From the NCBI GenBank assembly GCA_002897695.1, contig BDTG01000046.1, forward strand, positions 1 through 35,410: a stretch of DNA of 35,410 nt. Reading direction: 5' to 3'. The notes beneath the pieces were generated by a model. It saw only the letters and a program-made list of their open reading frames with translations. It made no database searches and had not been told where the DNA came from. The DNA comes from a bacterium BMS3Abin14 (lineage in GTDB: Bacteria > BMS3Abin14). The position numbers and the translations under genes were made by a program. Position 1 is the stretch's first letter; each line of letters begins with the position of its first letter. Below, piece by piece: positions 6,585 through 14,608 of this stretch.

Positions 6585-8132
6585 CTATCGCCGCTGAAAG
6601 CGGAGGAGCCGGTCGAATATCCCCTTCACCGCCGGGGTGAGGCGGGTACGGTTGTAGGCGTCAGCCGCCCTCCGGATGGCTTCGGCCTGGGTGGGATAGG
6701 GGTGGATGACACTCGAAAGGGAACCTAATCCCATCTTGGCCTGCATGGCCACACTGATCTCACTTATCATTTCCCCCGCGTGACGGGCGACGATAGTAGC
6801 TCCCAGGATGGTGTCGGTCCCCTTTTTCACATGTACCCGGACCATCCCATCCTCCTCCCCGTCGGCCAAAGCTCTGTCCACATCGCCCATGGGAACGGTG
6901 TAGGTCTGGACCGGGATCCCTCTGGCTTCAGCGTCCTTATCGTACATCCCCACGTGGGCAATCTCCGGATCGGTGAAGGTGCACCATGGGATGGTGAGAA
7001 CGCCGGCTTTCTTGCGGCCCCAGAAAAGGGCGTTCTGAATGACGATCCTGGCTGAGGCGTCTGCAGTGTGGGTAAACTTGTACGCAAGACAGATATCGCC
7101 GGCGGCAAAGATTTTGGGATTTGTCGTACGCAGGCGATCGTCCACATGGACCCCTTTGCGAGCGTCGTACCCGACCCCAACCGATTCGAGATTAAGCCCA
7201 TCAACGTTGGGCACTCTGCCCACTCCCACCAGTATCTCGTCCACCTCGATGCGCCTGGCCTCATCGCCGCACGACAGGGAAAGGACCTTTCCACCCGGGC
7301 CGGTCTCCACTTTTTTCAAGCTGCACGAAAGGACCAGTTCGATGCCGTCCGTCGCGAAAGCCCTCTCCACGATATTGGCGGCATCCCTGTCCTCGCGGGG
7401 AAGGATCTGCGGCCCCATTTCGAGGACGTACACCTCGGAGCCAAGGCGTCGGAAGGTCTGGGCCAGTTCGCACCCCAGAGGCCCGGCGCCGATGACCGCC
7501 AATCTGGCGGGGCGCTCGGTCAGCGAAAAAACCGTCTCGTTGGTGAGAAATCCGGCCTTCTTGAGCCCTTCTATGGGCGGTTCGAAGGCCCTCGCCCCGG
7601 TGGCGATGACTGCCTTGCGGTATCTCAGCTTCAGCTCCTCGACCTCAACAATGCCGGGCCCGGCGAAACGGCCGTCCCCGACAAAGACGTCCACGCCCAA
7701 CTCGTCCCTGTATCTCGCGGCGGAATCGTTGGCGCTGATCCTCGCGCGCAGCCTCCGCATCCTCTCCATTACAGCCGGAAAATCCACCTCCGAACCATCG
7801 GGCACGATGACCCCAAAATCCCGGGCATCCCGTACGTCCGCAAACGCCCTCGATGATCGAATCAGGCACTTGGAGGGGACACATCCAACGTTCAGGCAGT
7901 CGCCGCCCATCAGATGCCTCTCCACCAGGGCGACTTTAGCCCCAAGGCCGGCTGCTCCTGCTGCTGTTACAAGACCCGCCGTTCCCGCGCCGATTACGAC
8001 CAGGTTGTACATGGGCGCCGGCGCTGGATTATTCCAATCCGGGGGATGGACATTGGAAACCAGGGACCGGTTGTACTCGTCCATAGGATTGATCTCAACG
8101 GGCTGAATATCAACTTCGTTCGTCATCGCCAT
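6585..8132 (-). CDS. Mercuric-reductase-like flavoprotein of the arsS operon
   Basis: A 515-residue pyridine nucleotide-disulfide oxidoreductase. A 40-residue extension precedes the FAD-binding GAGTAG at 48-53; the redox pair is Cys79/Cys84 in GGDCLNVGCVPSK. The NAD(P) motif GAGPLGCE lies in the middle, a second FAD contact in IFAAGDICLAYKFTH, and the C-terminal interface carries HPYPTQAEA with the acid-base His. No N-terminal HMA domain and no C-terminal vicinal Cys pair of true MerA is present, so mercury reduction is doubtful. The start at 8132 is preceded by GGAGGAGG; a longer frame would start at 8165. It overlaps the TVP38 gene by 23 bases, and such pairs are common (sometimes fused) in other bacteria. 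Confidence 0.92.
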   Translation of the reverse strand: MAMTNEVDIQPVEINPMDEYNRSLVSNVHPPDWNNPAPAPMYNLVVIGAGTAGLVTAAGAAGLGAKVALVERHLMGGDCLNVGCVPSKCLIRSSRAFADVRDARDFGVIVPDGSEVDFPAVMERMRRLRARISANDSAARYRDELGVDVFVGDGRFAGPGIVEVEELKLRYRKAVIATGARAFEPPIEGLKKAGFLTNETVFSLTERPARLAVIGAGPLGCELAQTFRRLGSEVYVLEMGPQILPREDRDAANIVERAFATDGIELVLSCSLKKVETGPGGKVLSLSCGDEARRIEVDEILVGVGRVPNVDGLNLESVGVGYDARKGVHVDDRLRTTNPKIFAAGDICLAYKFTHTADASARIVIQNALFWGRKKAGVLTIPWCTFTDPEIAHVGMYDKDAEARGIPVQTYTVPMGDVDRALADGEEDGMVRVHVKKGTDTILGATIVARHAGEMISEISVAMQAKMGLGSLSSVIHPYPTQAEAIRRAADAYNRTRLTPAVKGIFDRLLRFQRR

Positions 8133-8844
8133 TGCCCTCCTCCGGCACGGTTTTCTCGGCTTCATTCTCCCTCAGCCTCTTTCTGGCCTGTCGGGCGAGA
8201 ACGGTGATAATACCAAGAATAATGGCCACAACGACGATCAGGACCCAGGGAACGCGCCCTTCCGCAATGGCCTCAAAAAGGGCGGCCGATCCCACGACGT
8301 AGAGGATCGTGCCCGGGAGCATGCAGAGACCCGACCACATGACGTAGGTGCGGAAAGGAACCTTCGTCAGTCCAAAACCGTAGTTGAGCAGGTTGAACGG
8401 GAAGATCGGCACCAGCCTGGTGATAGCGACGATAATATCGCCGTGCTTCTCCGTGAGATTATCGAGTTTCTGGAACTTCTCACTTTTTGAAAGCCACCCG
8501 GCGATGGCCTCCCGGGCGAAGTACCTGGAGACCAGGAAGGCCAGGCTCGCCCCCACTGTGGCGGCAATAATTACGACGATTACTCCAATCCACGGGCCGA
8601 AGAGAACGGCGGCGACTATGGAAAGGGCCGACCCGGGAAGTGCGGCCACAGTTGCGGCCGCATAGATCGCCATGAAAACGATGGGGCCCAGGATGCCAAG
8701 GGAGTGTATCCAGCTCCGAAGGGCGATGAGCTTGTCGCCCACATGGAACACCGACGAGAGAACGACTATGGCAACGATGATGCCCAGGAGCAAAGCGGGT
8801 TTCCAGAGACCCGACCTTTTTTTGGGGATCTCATCCTGAGTCAT
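8110..8844 (-). CDS. TVP38/TMEM64 family membrane protein
   Basis: A 244-residue integral membrane protein of the DedA/VTT superfamily (SNARE-associated Golgi protein domain). A first helix (ALLLGIIVAIVVLSSVF) is followed by GILGPIVFMAIYAAATVAALPGSALSIVAAVLFG, the re-entrant half with the conserved proline, then SLAFLVSRYFARE and the second re-entrant part RLVPIFPFNLLNYGFGLTKVPF, and a last helix (VPWVLIVVVAIILGIITVL). Homologues move or flip lipids, or accompany redox enzymes; the substrate here is unknown. GGAGG lies five bases before the ATG. Its end overlaps the flavoprotein gene, which suggests the two products act together at the membrane. Confidence 0.92.
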   Translation of the reverse strand: MTQDEIPKKRSGLWKPALLLGIIVAIVVLSSVFHVGDKLIALRSWIHSLGILGPIVFMAIYAAATVAALPGSALSIVAAVLFGPWIGVIVVIIAATVGASLAFLVSRYFAREAIAGWLSKSEKFQKLDNLTEKHGDIIVAITRLVPIFPFNLLNYGFGLTKVPFRTYVMWSGLCMLPGTILYVVGSAALFEAIAEGRVPWVLIVVVAIILGIITVLARQARKRLRENEAEKTVPEEGNGDDERS

Positions 8845-8941
8845 ACGGGCCTCCGGAATTCAGTTCCAAGTTCCAGGCCTGCCGCGGCGTAGTCCGCAGG
8901 ACGAAGACAGGTTTCAGGTTCCACGTAACTTCGATACCAAA

Positions 8942-8968
8942 CAACATCGGTCTCTGACACCGATGTTG
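8942..8968. repeat. Perfect 10-base hairpin between arsS and tvp38
   Basis: CAACATCGGT and ACCGATGTTG flank a 7-base loop. It sits in the 164-base spacer inside the operon and could act as a partial terminator or mRNA processing stop that separates arsS from the genes after it; there is no T run in the direction of transcription. Next to it is a GGGATTGCTTCGC...CTCGCAATG unit (8970-9005), related to one near 13342. Confidence 0.6.
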
Positions 8969-9008
8969 ACGGGATTGCTTCGCATGGGACTCTGCTCGCA
9001 ATGCCATA

Positions 9009-10007
9009 TTATCCTCTGGACGCTGGACGTTGGACACGGGAGCTGGTTCCCGGTTCCGTCAGTGCGCCCCCGCAGGATGACCCGCTGCCTGCGGTGCATC
9101 CGTAGCAGTGGACCCCCGTAACGATCCTCCTTCCGGCAACTGCGGGGAGGTCAAACCTGTCTATGTGGTCCGGCGCCCCGTGGTTCATGGAGTACCCGAG
9201 GGCGAGGTTGAAATCACAATCGTAAAGGGAACCGTCCCAACAGACGCTGATCTGGTAACGGCACATCAGGCCGTCCAGCGTCCCGGGGTTAAAGGACCTC
9301 CGTAGAAGCTCCAGATATTCCTCGTCCTTCCTGTTGGTTTTCAGATTCCCCAGAAAACGGCCGATGGGCATGTTTGCAATGGTCAGAAGGCGGCTGAACC
9401 GGACGCCGAATTTTTCGCCCAACTCCCTGCGGTAGCCCTTTTCCAGGGAAGCCTGATCGCCCGGGAGGTAAGCGCCGCCTGGATTGTATACCAGGTTCAG
9501 CTGAGCATCGGGGTTAACACCGTAGCCTATGGAATTGAGCATCCCGATGGCTTTGAGGCTTTTTCCGTATACCCCCGGGCCGCGTTGGGCGCAGACATTT
9601 TCCTCGAGGTAACACGGCATGGACGCGACCAGCTGGACATCCATCTCCCTGAATGCCTCGGCAAGCCCTTCCAGACCAGGCTCTAAAAACGCAGTCAGGT
9701 TGGTCCGGACCTGCACCCTGTGTCCCCCGTCCCTCAGGGCGGAGATAAAGCGTCTGATATGGGGATTAAGTTCCGGCGCCCCCCCGGTAATATCCATAAG
9801 CCGGGGCTTTGCCTGTCCAGCCACGCCTAAAACCCTTTCCATAACCGGCCAATCCATAACCTCGGTACGCTGAGGCGAACATTCCAGATGACAGTGGGCA
9901 CACGACTGGTTGCACATCAGGCCGACATTGACCTGAACAACATCTATCCCCGTGGCGACAAGCCCCTGCGGCTGCTCTTCGGACGCCCGCAGTTCAAACT
10001 CATTCAT
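9009..10007 (-). CDS. arsS: ArsS-type radical SAM protein
   Basis: A 332-residue radical SAM enzyme of the ArsS/TIGR04167 family. The 4Fe-4S motif is CNQSCAHC (CxxxCxxC) near residues 35-42, followed by the SAM-binding MDITGGAPELNPH. The C-terminal DUF3641 part has the Cys-rich HCYGCTAGSGSSCGG, where many homologues carry selenocysteine; here all are cysteines. ArsS takes dimethylarsinate and SAM towards 5-deoxyadenosyl dimethylarsine oxide, the arsenosugar precursor. The start at 10007 has GGAGGG seven bases upstream; the frame is open further upstream but passes through the promoter. The last 15 or so residues after GGAL look like read-through into repeat DNA. No arsM methyltransferase is in the window. 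It heads a four-gene operon. Confidence 0.92.
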   Translation of the reverse strand: MNEFELRASEEQPQGLVATGIDVVQVNVGLMCNQSCAHCHLECSPQRTEVMDWPVMERVLGVAGQAKPRLMDITGGAPELNPHIRRFISALRDGGHRVQVRTNLTAFLEPGLEGLAEAFREMDVQLVASMPCYLEENVCAQRGPGVYGKSLKAIGMLNSIGYGVNPDAQLNLVYNPGGAYLPGDQASLEKGYRRELGEKFGVRFSRLLTIANMPIGRFLGNLKTNRKDEEYLELLRRSFNPGTLDGLMCRYQISVCWDGSLYDCDFNLALGYSMNHGAPDHIDRFDLPAVAGRRIVTGVHCYGCTAGSGSSCGGALTEPGTSSRVQRPASRG

Positions 10008-10131
10008 TACACACCCTCCGTTATAAAGATCATCGCAACAATGAGCCCCGGGGTGGTTAAACTCCAACTTCCTGAAAGCTAACTCACCGCAGACCAGCGC
10101 ATTCCGGATATTAACATTCCGATTGTCCATT

Positions 10132-10159
10132 AGTATAACAATTCTATAACTTTTCCCAA
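10132..10159 (-). promoter_or_regulatory. Promoter of the arsS operon
   Basis: On the minus strand TTGGGA and TATACT are separated by 16 bases, giving a start near 10125 and a leader of about 120 bases before arsS. Confidence 0.55.
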
Positions 10160-10223
10160 CCCGGCTCCTATTCAACCACTCGGGTGTTATAGTGTCCACA
10201 TGGCGGGGGGGATGCTGAGCTGA

Positions 10224-10235
10224 CATCCCGGGATG
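10224..10235. promoter_or_regulatory. 12-base palindrome in the pgi leader
   Basis: CATCCCGGGATG is a perfect palindrome, flanked at two bases distance by GCT on the left and directly by AGC on the right. It lies about 60 bases before pgi and may be an operator. No regulator can be named. Confidence 0.35.
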
Positions 10236-10297
10236 AGCAAGACCGTGTGAAGGTATTGTGAGATAATGCTATTACAGATGCAGAAATGGAGGTCCCC

Positions 10298-11998
10298 ATG
10301 AATACCATTCAAAAGGCCATGAAGCTGGGACGCTACACCGACGCTGTGGACAGGACGCTGGAAAAGTTGAAGGATGACCGGATATCCGCGAGGATCTGGA
10401 ACCATGACCATACGGTCTGGAAGCCAGCGCCTTCCGAAATCGCGAACAGGCTCGGCTGGCTCGCCTGCCCGAAAAACATGATGGGGGCGATTCCCCGGAT
10501 CGAACAGCTTGTCGAGCAGGTGTTGAGCGCAGGTTACACCCATGCCCTTCTTTTGGGGATGGGCGGTTCCAGCCTGGCCCCTTTCGTTTTCAGACGGATT
10601 TTCGGTGTGACCGCCGGCCATCTCGACCTGTCGGTATTGGACAGCACCGATCCTTCCGCCGTCCTGGATCAGGCCAGTCGCCTGGACCCCTTAAAAACCC
10701 TCTTTATCGTATCCACCAAATCCGGATCCACCGCGGAGACCCTTTCCTTCTTCAGGTACTTTTTCAACCTGACCGCCGGGGTGGCGGGCCCGGGCGCAGG
10801 GGAGCACTTCATCGCCATCACCGATCCGGGAAGCGCCCTGGAAAGGCTGGCCCAAGAGCACGATTTTCGTCACACTTTCTTAAACGATCCGGATATCGGC
10901 GGAAGATACTCGGCACTTTCCCACTTCGGGCTGGTCCCGGCCGTCCTCATCGGCATGGACGTTCACGCTCTCCTCAATCAGGCATCAAGGGCCGCCAGGG
11001 ACTATGTATCCTCCGACAGCCCCGTTGCCGGGGACAACACCGGAGACCGCCTGGGCGGGGCCTTGGGCCGCCTTGCCCTGGCGGGGGTCGATAAGTGCAC
11101 CATTGTGGCGTCCCCGGCGATCGCATCCTTCGGGGTATGGCTGGAACAGCTTCTGGCTGAGAGTACGGGCAAGGAGGGCAAGGGTATTCTTCCTGTGGAA
11201 GGCGAGAGCATGGGCGATGTGGATACCTATGGGGATGACCGACTTTTCGTCTACCTGAGACTTGACGGCGACGACACCCATGACGCGGCCATGGACGGGG
11301 TGTCCGGTGCAGGACATCCGGTGATTCGCATCAACCTCAAGGATCTGTATGACCTGGGCGGGGAGTTCTTCCATTGGGAGATGGCCACCGCCGTGGCCGG
11401 GCACGTCATGGGGATCAATCCGTTCGATCAGCCCAATGTCGAGTCCGCCAAGATACAGGCACGGGGAATGATCGAAGAGTTCAAAAGGGAGGGGAAACTT
11501 CCGGAACTCACGCCCACACTGGAGGAAAACGGTATTGCGGTCTATGCCGGCCGAAAGTGGACCACCTTGTCCGAGGCGATCAATGGATTTCTGGCCCTGG
11601 CACAGCCCGGCGACTATGCGGCCATCCAGGCGTACATTGCACCCACAGAGGAGTTTGCCGCACTCCTGAATGAATTTCGCATCACGATCCGTGACCGGCA
11701 CAAGATCGCCACCACCGTCGGGTTCGGTCCCCGGTTTCTGCATTCAACCGGCCAACTGCACAAGGGGGACGGGGGCAACGGCCTGTTCATCCAGATAACA
11801 TCCAGGGATGCTGTGGATGTCCCCATCCCCGATGTGACGGGATCGGATGCATCAACCGTGTCCTTCGGTGTACTGAAAGCCGCCCAGGCCCTGGGTGACC
11901 GCCGGGCGCTGCTGGACGCCGGCCGAAGGGTCATCAGGTTTCATCTATCGGACGATTTGGCCGACGGGGTCCAGACCCTGGCCCGAAACATCAGTTGA
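10298..11998 (+). CDS. pgi: Glucose-6-phosphate isomerase (Tal-Pgi type)
   Basis: A 566-residue cytosolic enzyme interconverting glucose 6-phosphate and fructose 6-phosphate. GMGGSSLAP at residues 87-95 is the first SIS-domain phosphate loop; VSTKSGSTAETLSFF is the serine-rich sugar phosphate site, FLNDPDIGGRYSALSHFG the conserved block with the PGI signature, and GINPFDQPNVESAK the second signature. The length and the sequence with an N-terminal lead (YTDAVDRTLEKLKDDRISARIW) match the isomerase half of bifunctional transaldolase/glucose-6-phosphate isomerases; here it stands without a transaldolase domain. GGAGG lies five bases before the chosen ATG; an ATG four codons earlier lacks a site. 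With glk and fbp nearby it covers the hexose phosphate node. Confidence 0.93.
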   Translation: MNTIQKAMKLGRYTDAVDRTLEKLKDDRISARIWNHDHTVWKPAPSEIANRLGWLACPKNMMGAIPRIEQLVEQVLSAGYTHALLLGMGGSSLAPFVFRRIFGVTAGHLDLSVLDSTDPSAVLDQASRLDPLKTLFIVSTKSGSTAETLSFFRYFFNLTAGVAGPGAGEHFIAITDPGSALERLAQEHDFRHTFLNDPDIGGRYSALSHFGLVPAVLIGMDVHALLNQASRAARDYVSSDSPVAGDNTGDRLGGALGRLALAGVDKCTIVASPAIASFGVWLEQLLAESTGKEGKGILPVEGESMGDVDTYGDDRLFVYLRLDGDDTHDAAMDGVSGAGHPVIRINLKDLYDLGGEFFHWEMATAVAGHVMGINPFDQPNVESAKIQARGMIEEFKREGKLPELTPTLEENGIAVYAGRKWTTLSEAINGFLALAQPGDYAAIQAYIAPTEEFAALLNEFRITIRDRHKIATTVGFGPRFLHSTGQLHKGDGGNGLFIQITSRDAVDVPIPDVTGSDASTVSFGVLKAAQALGDRRALLDAGRRVIRFHLSDDLADGVQTLARNIS

Positions 11999-12007
11999 GA
12001 TATGATA

Positions 12008-12034
12008 GCAAAAAGTCCATTCGTGACTTTTTGC
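12008..12034. repeat. AAAAGTCCAT-family hairpin, copy 1
   Basis: GCAAAAAGTC and GACTTTTTGC form a perfect 10-base stem around CATTCGT, ten bases after the pgi stop. It may serve as a bidirectional terminator-like hairpin. The same core recurs at 17490, 17589, 22584 and 27806. Confidence 0.7.
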
Positions 12035-12068
12035 GGAATCATCATCAATTGAAAGGACCAGGTGAGCA

Positions 12069-12538
12069 ATGAGTCTTGAATACTGGTACATGTTCCCCGT
12101 CTCAATCCTGATAGCCACCACGGCCATGGCCTCGGGCGTCGGGGGAGCAACATTTTTCTCCCCCATCTTCATCCTCGCCCTTCGGCTCCCCCCGGAGGTG
12201 GCCATCGGCATAGCACTGATAACCGAGGTCTTCGGGTTCGCCAGCGGCGTGTTCGCCTACGCAAAGAAGAGACTCATCGACTATCGGCTGGGAAGGGCTC
12301 TTCGTGGGGATGATATCCACCGGCCTCCGGGAGCTACCTGGTCCAGTTCTTCAACATGGGCCATGATACATTGGCCACCGTGCTTGACATGGTGATCTTC
12401 ACTGTCCCCGGCGTGATAATCGGGGGACAGCTGGGTTCCATGGCGGCCGATAAACTTCCCCAGAAGACCATGGAGAGAACCCTGGGAGTCCTTTTCATCC
12501 TGGTGGCGGCCGTCACCTTGGGGGAGGTGTTGTTTTAA
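12069..12538 (+). pseudogene. TauE/SafE-family permease pseudogene
   Basis: Pieces of a sulfite exporter TauE/SafE protein lie in three frames. The N-terminal 77 residues (MFPVSILIATTAMASGVGGATFFSPIF, then PPEVAIGIALITEVFGFASG) are intact to RLGRA near 12297; immediately after, in a second frame, comes LFVGMISTGL, the block that in intact homologues begins the second half; near 12330 a second shift leads to SYLVQFFNMGHDTLATVLDM and the C-terminus ending VAAVTLGEVLF. About 100 residues between the halves are missing. Intact family members are near 300 residues with eight membrane helices. A pgi-tauE order suggests former co-transcription. Confidence 0.85.
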
Positions 12539-12562
12539 GAGGGCGCATCCTTTCTGATGGAC

Positions 12563-12919
12563 CTATGGCGAATCTATCAGGCTTCCTTCTTTCATGGCCA
12601 AGGCGATTTCATGTTCTATTTTTTCCCGTAACCGGTCATCCTGCTTGTCGTCTCGCTGCAGGTCAAACAGGCGGAGGAGCAGATCGGATACCGGCGATTG
12701 AATGACCCAGAGATGTGCTTCCATCAGTTCCCGCATCTCGCCTGGATTGGCAAGCATGAGGTAGTCATTGGAGGCAAGCCGGGTTTTATGTTCGCAGATG
12801 CGGTCTGAAATCCCTTCCGGACAGTTGCAGCGGATGGTCAGCTTGCCGTCCTCCCGGGTGAAAACGACCTCGAATGGTTCCTCGGCGTCGCTTTGGGCAA
12901 AAAGGGTGATCCGGGCCAT
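12563..12919 (-). CDS. Small protein with SWIM-like CxC..CxH motif
   Basis: A 118-residue protein. Residues 1-45 look like a short beta domain closing with IRCNCPEGISDRICEHK, a CxC-x8-CxH arrangement as in SWIM-type zinc fingers, which bind nucleic acid or protein. The rest is helical and charged (LLLRLFDLQRDDKQDDRLREKIEHEIALAMK). Function unknown. GGAAGG lies upstream of the ATG. It follows the 85-residue gene by 49 bases on the same strand and the two are probably co-transcribed. Its 3-prime end faces the TauE pseudogene. Confidence 0.7.
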   Translation of the reverse strand: MARITLFAQSDAEEPFEVVFTREDGKLTIRCNCPEGISDRICEHKTRLASNDYLMLANPGEMRELMEAHLWVIQSPVSDLLLRLFDLQRDDKQDDRLREKIEHEIALAMKEGSLIDSP

Positions 12920-12968
12920 CCTTATACCTTCCTTTCCTACGACCGGCAGCCTCAGGCCGCCCTTAAGT

Positions 12969-13226
12969 TCAGTCCTTTTTAAACCTTGAATTTACCCCAT
13001 CTATACGTTCGTAGATCCTGTGGAGGACGGTTACGACCTCCATGAAATCCTCTCCCTTGACGGGGCAGGGGAACATGGTCTCCACCCTGGTGACCACCTC
13101 GTCCGTCTCCTTGTCCGGCGTCAGGTAAGCCATTATAGGTTTGCGGATAAATTCCAGGTCATATTCATGGGATCCGGAACACACCGGGCATTTTTTTACT
13201 TTCAAACAGCCGTCATCAAAGCTCAT
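12969..13226 (-). CDS. Small Cys-containing hypothetical protein
   Basis: An 85-residue protein of unknown function. CPVCSGSHEYDLEF near residues 13-26 is a zinc-knuckle-like pair followed by FPCPVKGEDF near 51-60, a third cysteine that could complete a metal site together with a His. The tail is helical (FMEVVTVLHRIYERIDGV). AAGGAG lies six bases before the ATG. It is the first gene of a two-gene unit with the SWIM-like protein. Confidence 0.65.
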   Translation of the reverse strand: MSFDDGCLKVKKCPVCSGSHEYDLEFIRKPIMAYLTPDKETDEVVTRVETMFPCPVKGEDFMEVVTVLHRIYERIDGVNSRFKKD

Positions 13227-13560
13227 TTTTTCTCCTTGTTAACAAAATTACCTCAGAATTATTTTCCATGTTTCAGGAGCTGCCGCGTTATCATCGCGAA
13301 CAATTTCCAACGCATAGCGATCCCGCCATTATTTACGAGATTGCCGCGCTCCTTTCAGTCGCTCGCAATGACTGTGCTTAGCTCTCCGCGTCTCCGTAGC
13401 CGCTTTTTTCCATTGGACATTGCTCCAAGGCATGCCGAAGGGATTATATGGAAAAACCCGAACAAATCAAGGAGAAGAAACGAGGCACCTGCCTCTGATG
13501 CCTTTTTTCCCGCATGAACCCGTGATATTCTGGTGAAAATGACGGGATATCGATACACAA
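13227..13560. repeat. Non-coding spacer with GATTGC/GCAATG repeat
   Basis: No gene is supported between the 85-residue gene and glk. A unit GAGATTGCCGCGCTCC...GTCGCTCGCAATGAC at about 13340-13374 has ATTGC and GCAAT as outer arms and resembles the unit at 8970-9005 and the fragment at 2585. The remainder shows no motif beyond the glk ribosome binding site at its end. Confidence 0.5.
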
Positions 13561-13575
13561 TGAAAGGAGGTGCCC

Positions 13576-14574
13576 ATGCTCCTTGCCGGCGATATAGGCG
13601 GCACGAAAACTGTGCTGGCTGTATTCTCCCCGGAAACGGGACCCAGGGAACCGCTGTTTGAGGCCGTTTACCGAAGCGCGGATTATGTCGGGCTGGAAAC
13701 GATAGCAGCCGACTTCCTTGAAAAATCCGGTTTCTCAGTCAACCGTGCCAGTTTCGGCGTTGCAGGTCCGGTGCTCAGGGGGAAGGCATCTATAACGAAT
13801 TTGCACTGGAACCTGGACGAGGATTACCTGAGCAGGCGGCTTCGTATTCCGGAGGTACATCTCATCAACGACCTGGAAGCCGTGGCCCACGCCCTCCCCC
13901 ATGTGGTGCCGTCGGACCTGCACGCGCTTAACATCGGCAGGCCCGCGCCCCGCAGCACCATGGCAATCATCGCTCCGGGCACCGGCATGGGCGAGGCCTT
14001 CCTGGCCTGGGACGGCGCACATTACAGGGTCTGCCCTTCCGAAGGGGGGCACAGCGACTTCGCCCCCGGCACACCTCTCGAAGGCGAGCTGCTGAAACAC
14101 CTGCAGGGAAAAATGGATCATGTAAGCCTCGAAATGGTCTGCTCGGGAAAGGGTATCCCTCACATTTACGGATTCCTGAGGGACACCGGGTTCGGTGAAG
14201 AGCCCGCATGGCTGTCGGATAAAATTCAGGCGGCGGAGGACCCGACTCCGGTCATTATGAAAACGGCTCTCGATGACCCCGCAATCAGTCCGATGTGCGC
14301 GAAAACCGTGGAGATGTTCGTTTCCATCCTCGGGTCCGCGGCAGGGAACCTCGCCCTTACGGTCATGTCCACAAGAGGTGTGTTTATCGGTGGCGGAATA
14401 CCTCCCCGTATCATCCCGGCGCTTGACAACGGCCGTTTCATGAAATCGTTTTCCCGGAAAGGCCGAATGGCGGCCTTTCTGAAAAAGGTCCCGGTTCATA
14501 TTATCCTTAACCCCAGACTCCCCCTGATCGGGGCGGCCTGCCTCGGCGTGGGGGGAAACCGGGAAAGCTCCTAA
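13576..14574 (+). CDS. glk: Glucokinase
   Basis: A 332-residue ROK-distinct glucokinase (Glk family, PF02685) that phosphorylates glucose with ATP. GDIGGTKT at residues 5-12 is the phosphate-1 loop; FGVAGPVLRGKASITNLHW and INDLEAVAHALP carry the glucose-binding Asn and catalytic Asp; IAPGTGMGEAFL is the phosphate-2 loop; CPSEGGHSDFAP is the Glk-type sugar-binding block and GGGIPPRIIP lies in the adenosine region. The ribosome binding site AAAGGAGG is ideal, five bases before the ATG; a GTG two codons earlier overlaps it and is unlikely. It is followed by the flavoprotein gene after 34 bases. The Shine-Dalgarno is perfectly complementary to a loop of the small RNA candidate at 5198-5205. Confidence 0.95.
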   Translation: MLLAGDIGGTKTVLAVFSPETGPREPLFEAVYRSADYVGLETIAADFLEKSGFSVNRASFGVAGPVLRGKASITNLHWNLDEDYLSRRLRIPEVHLINDLEAVAHALPHVVPSDLHALNIGRPAPRSTMAIIAPGTGMGEAFLAWDGAHYRVCPSEGGHSDFAPGTPLEGELLKHLQGKMDHVSLEMVCSGKGIPHIYGFLRDTGFGEEPAWLSDKIQAAEDPTPVIMKTALDDPAISPMCAKTVEMFVSILGSAAGNLALTVMSTRGVFIGGGIPPRIIPALDNGRFMKSFSRKGRMAAFLKKVPVHIILNPRLPLIGAACLGVGGNRESS

Positions 14575-14608
14575 AATAAACCGCCTGATGAAAAACAGGA
14601 GAATGAAC

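Noticed and set aside
7039-8106. 355-codon plus-strand frame
   Set aside because: Antisense shadow of the GC-rich mercuric-reductase-like gene; Ser/Thr/Pro/Arg-rich composition and no recognisable domain.
9030-9110. Selenocysteine in the ArsS C-terminus
   Set aside because: The usual position in HCYGCTAG is read as TGC/TGT cysteine codons; no in-frame TGA is present there.
10007-10226. Longer arsS start including an extra 73 codons
   Set aside because: The extension runs through the predicted promoter and lacks a ribosome binding site, while GGAGGG precedes the ATG at 10007.
10985-11743. 252-codon minus-strand frame
   Set aside because: Antisense to the well-supported pgi gene, with His/Gly/Pro-rich shadow composition.
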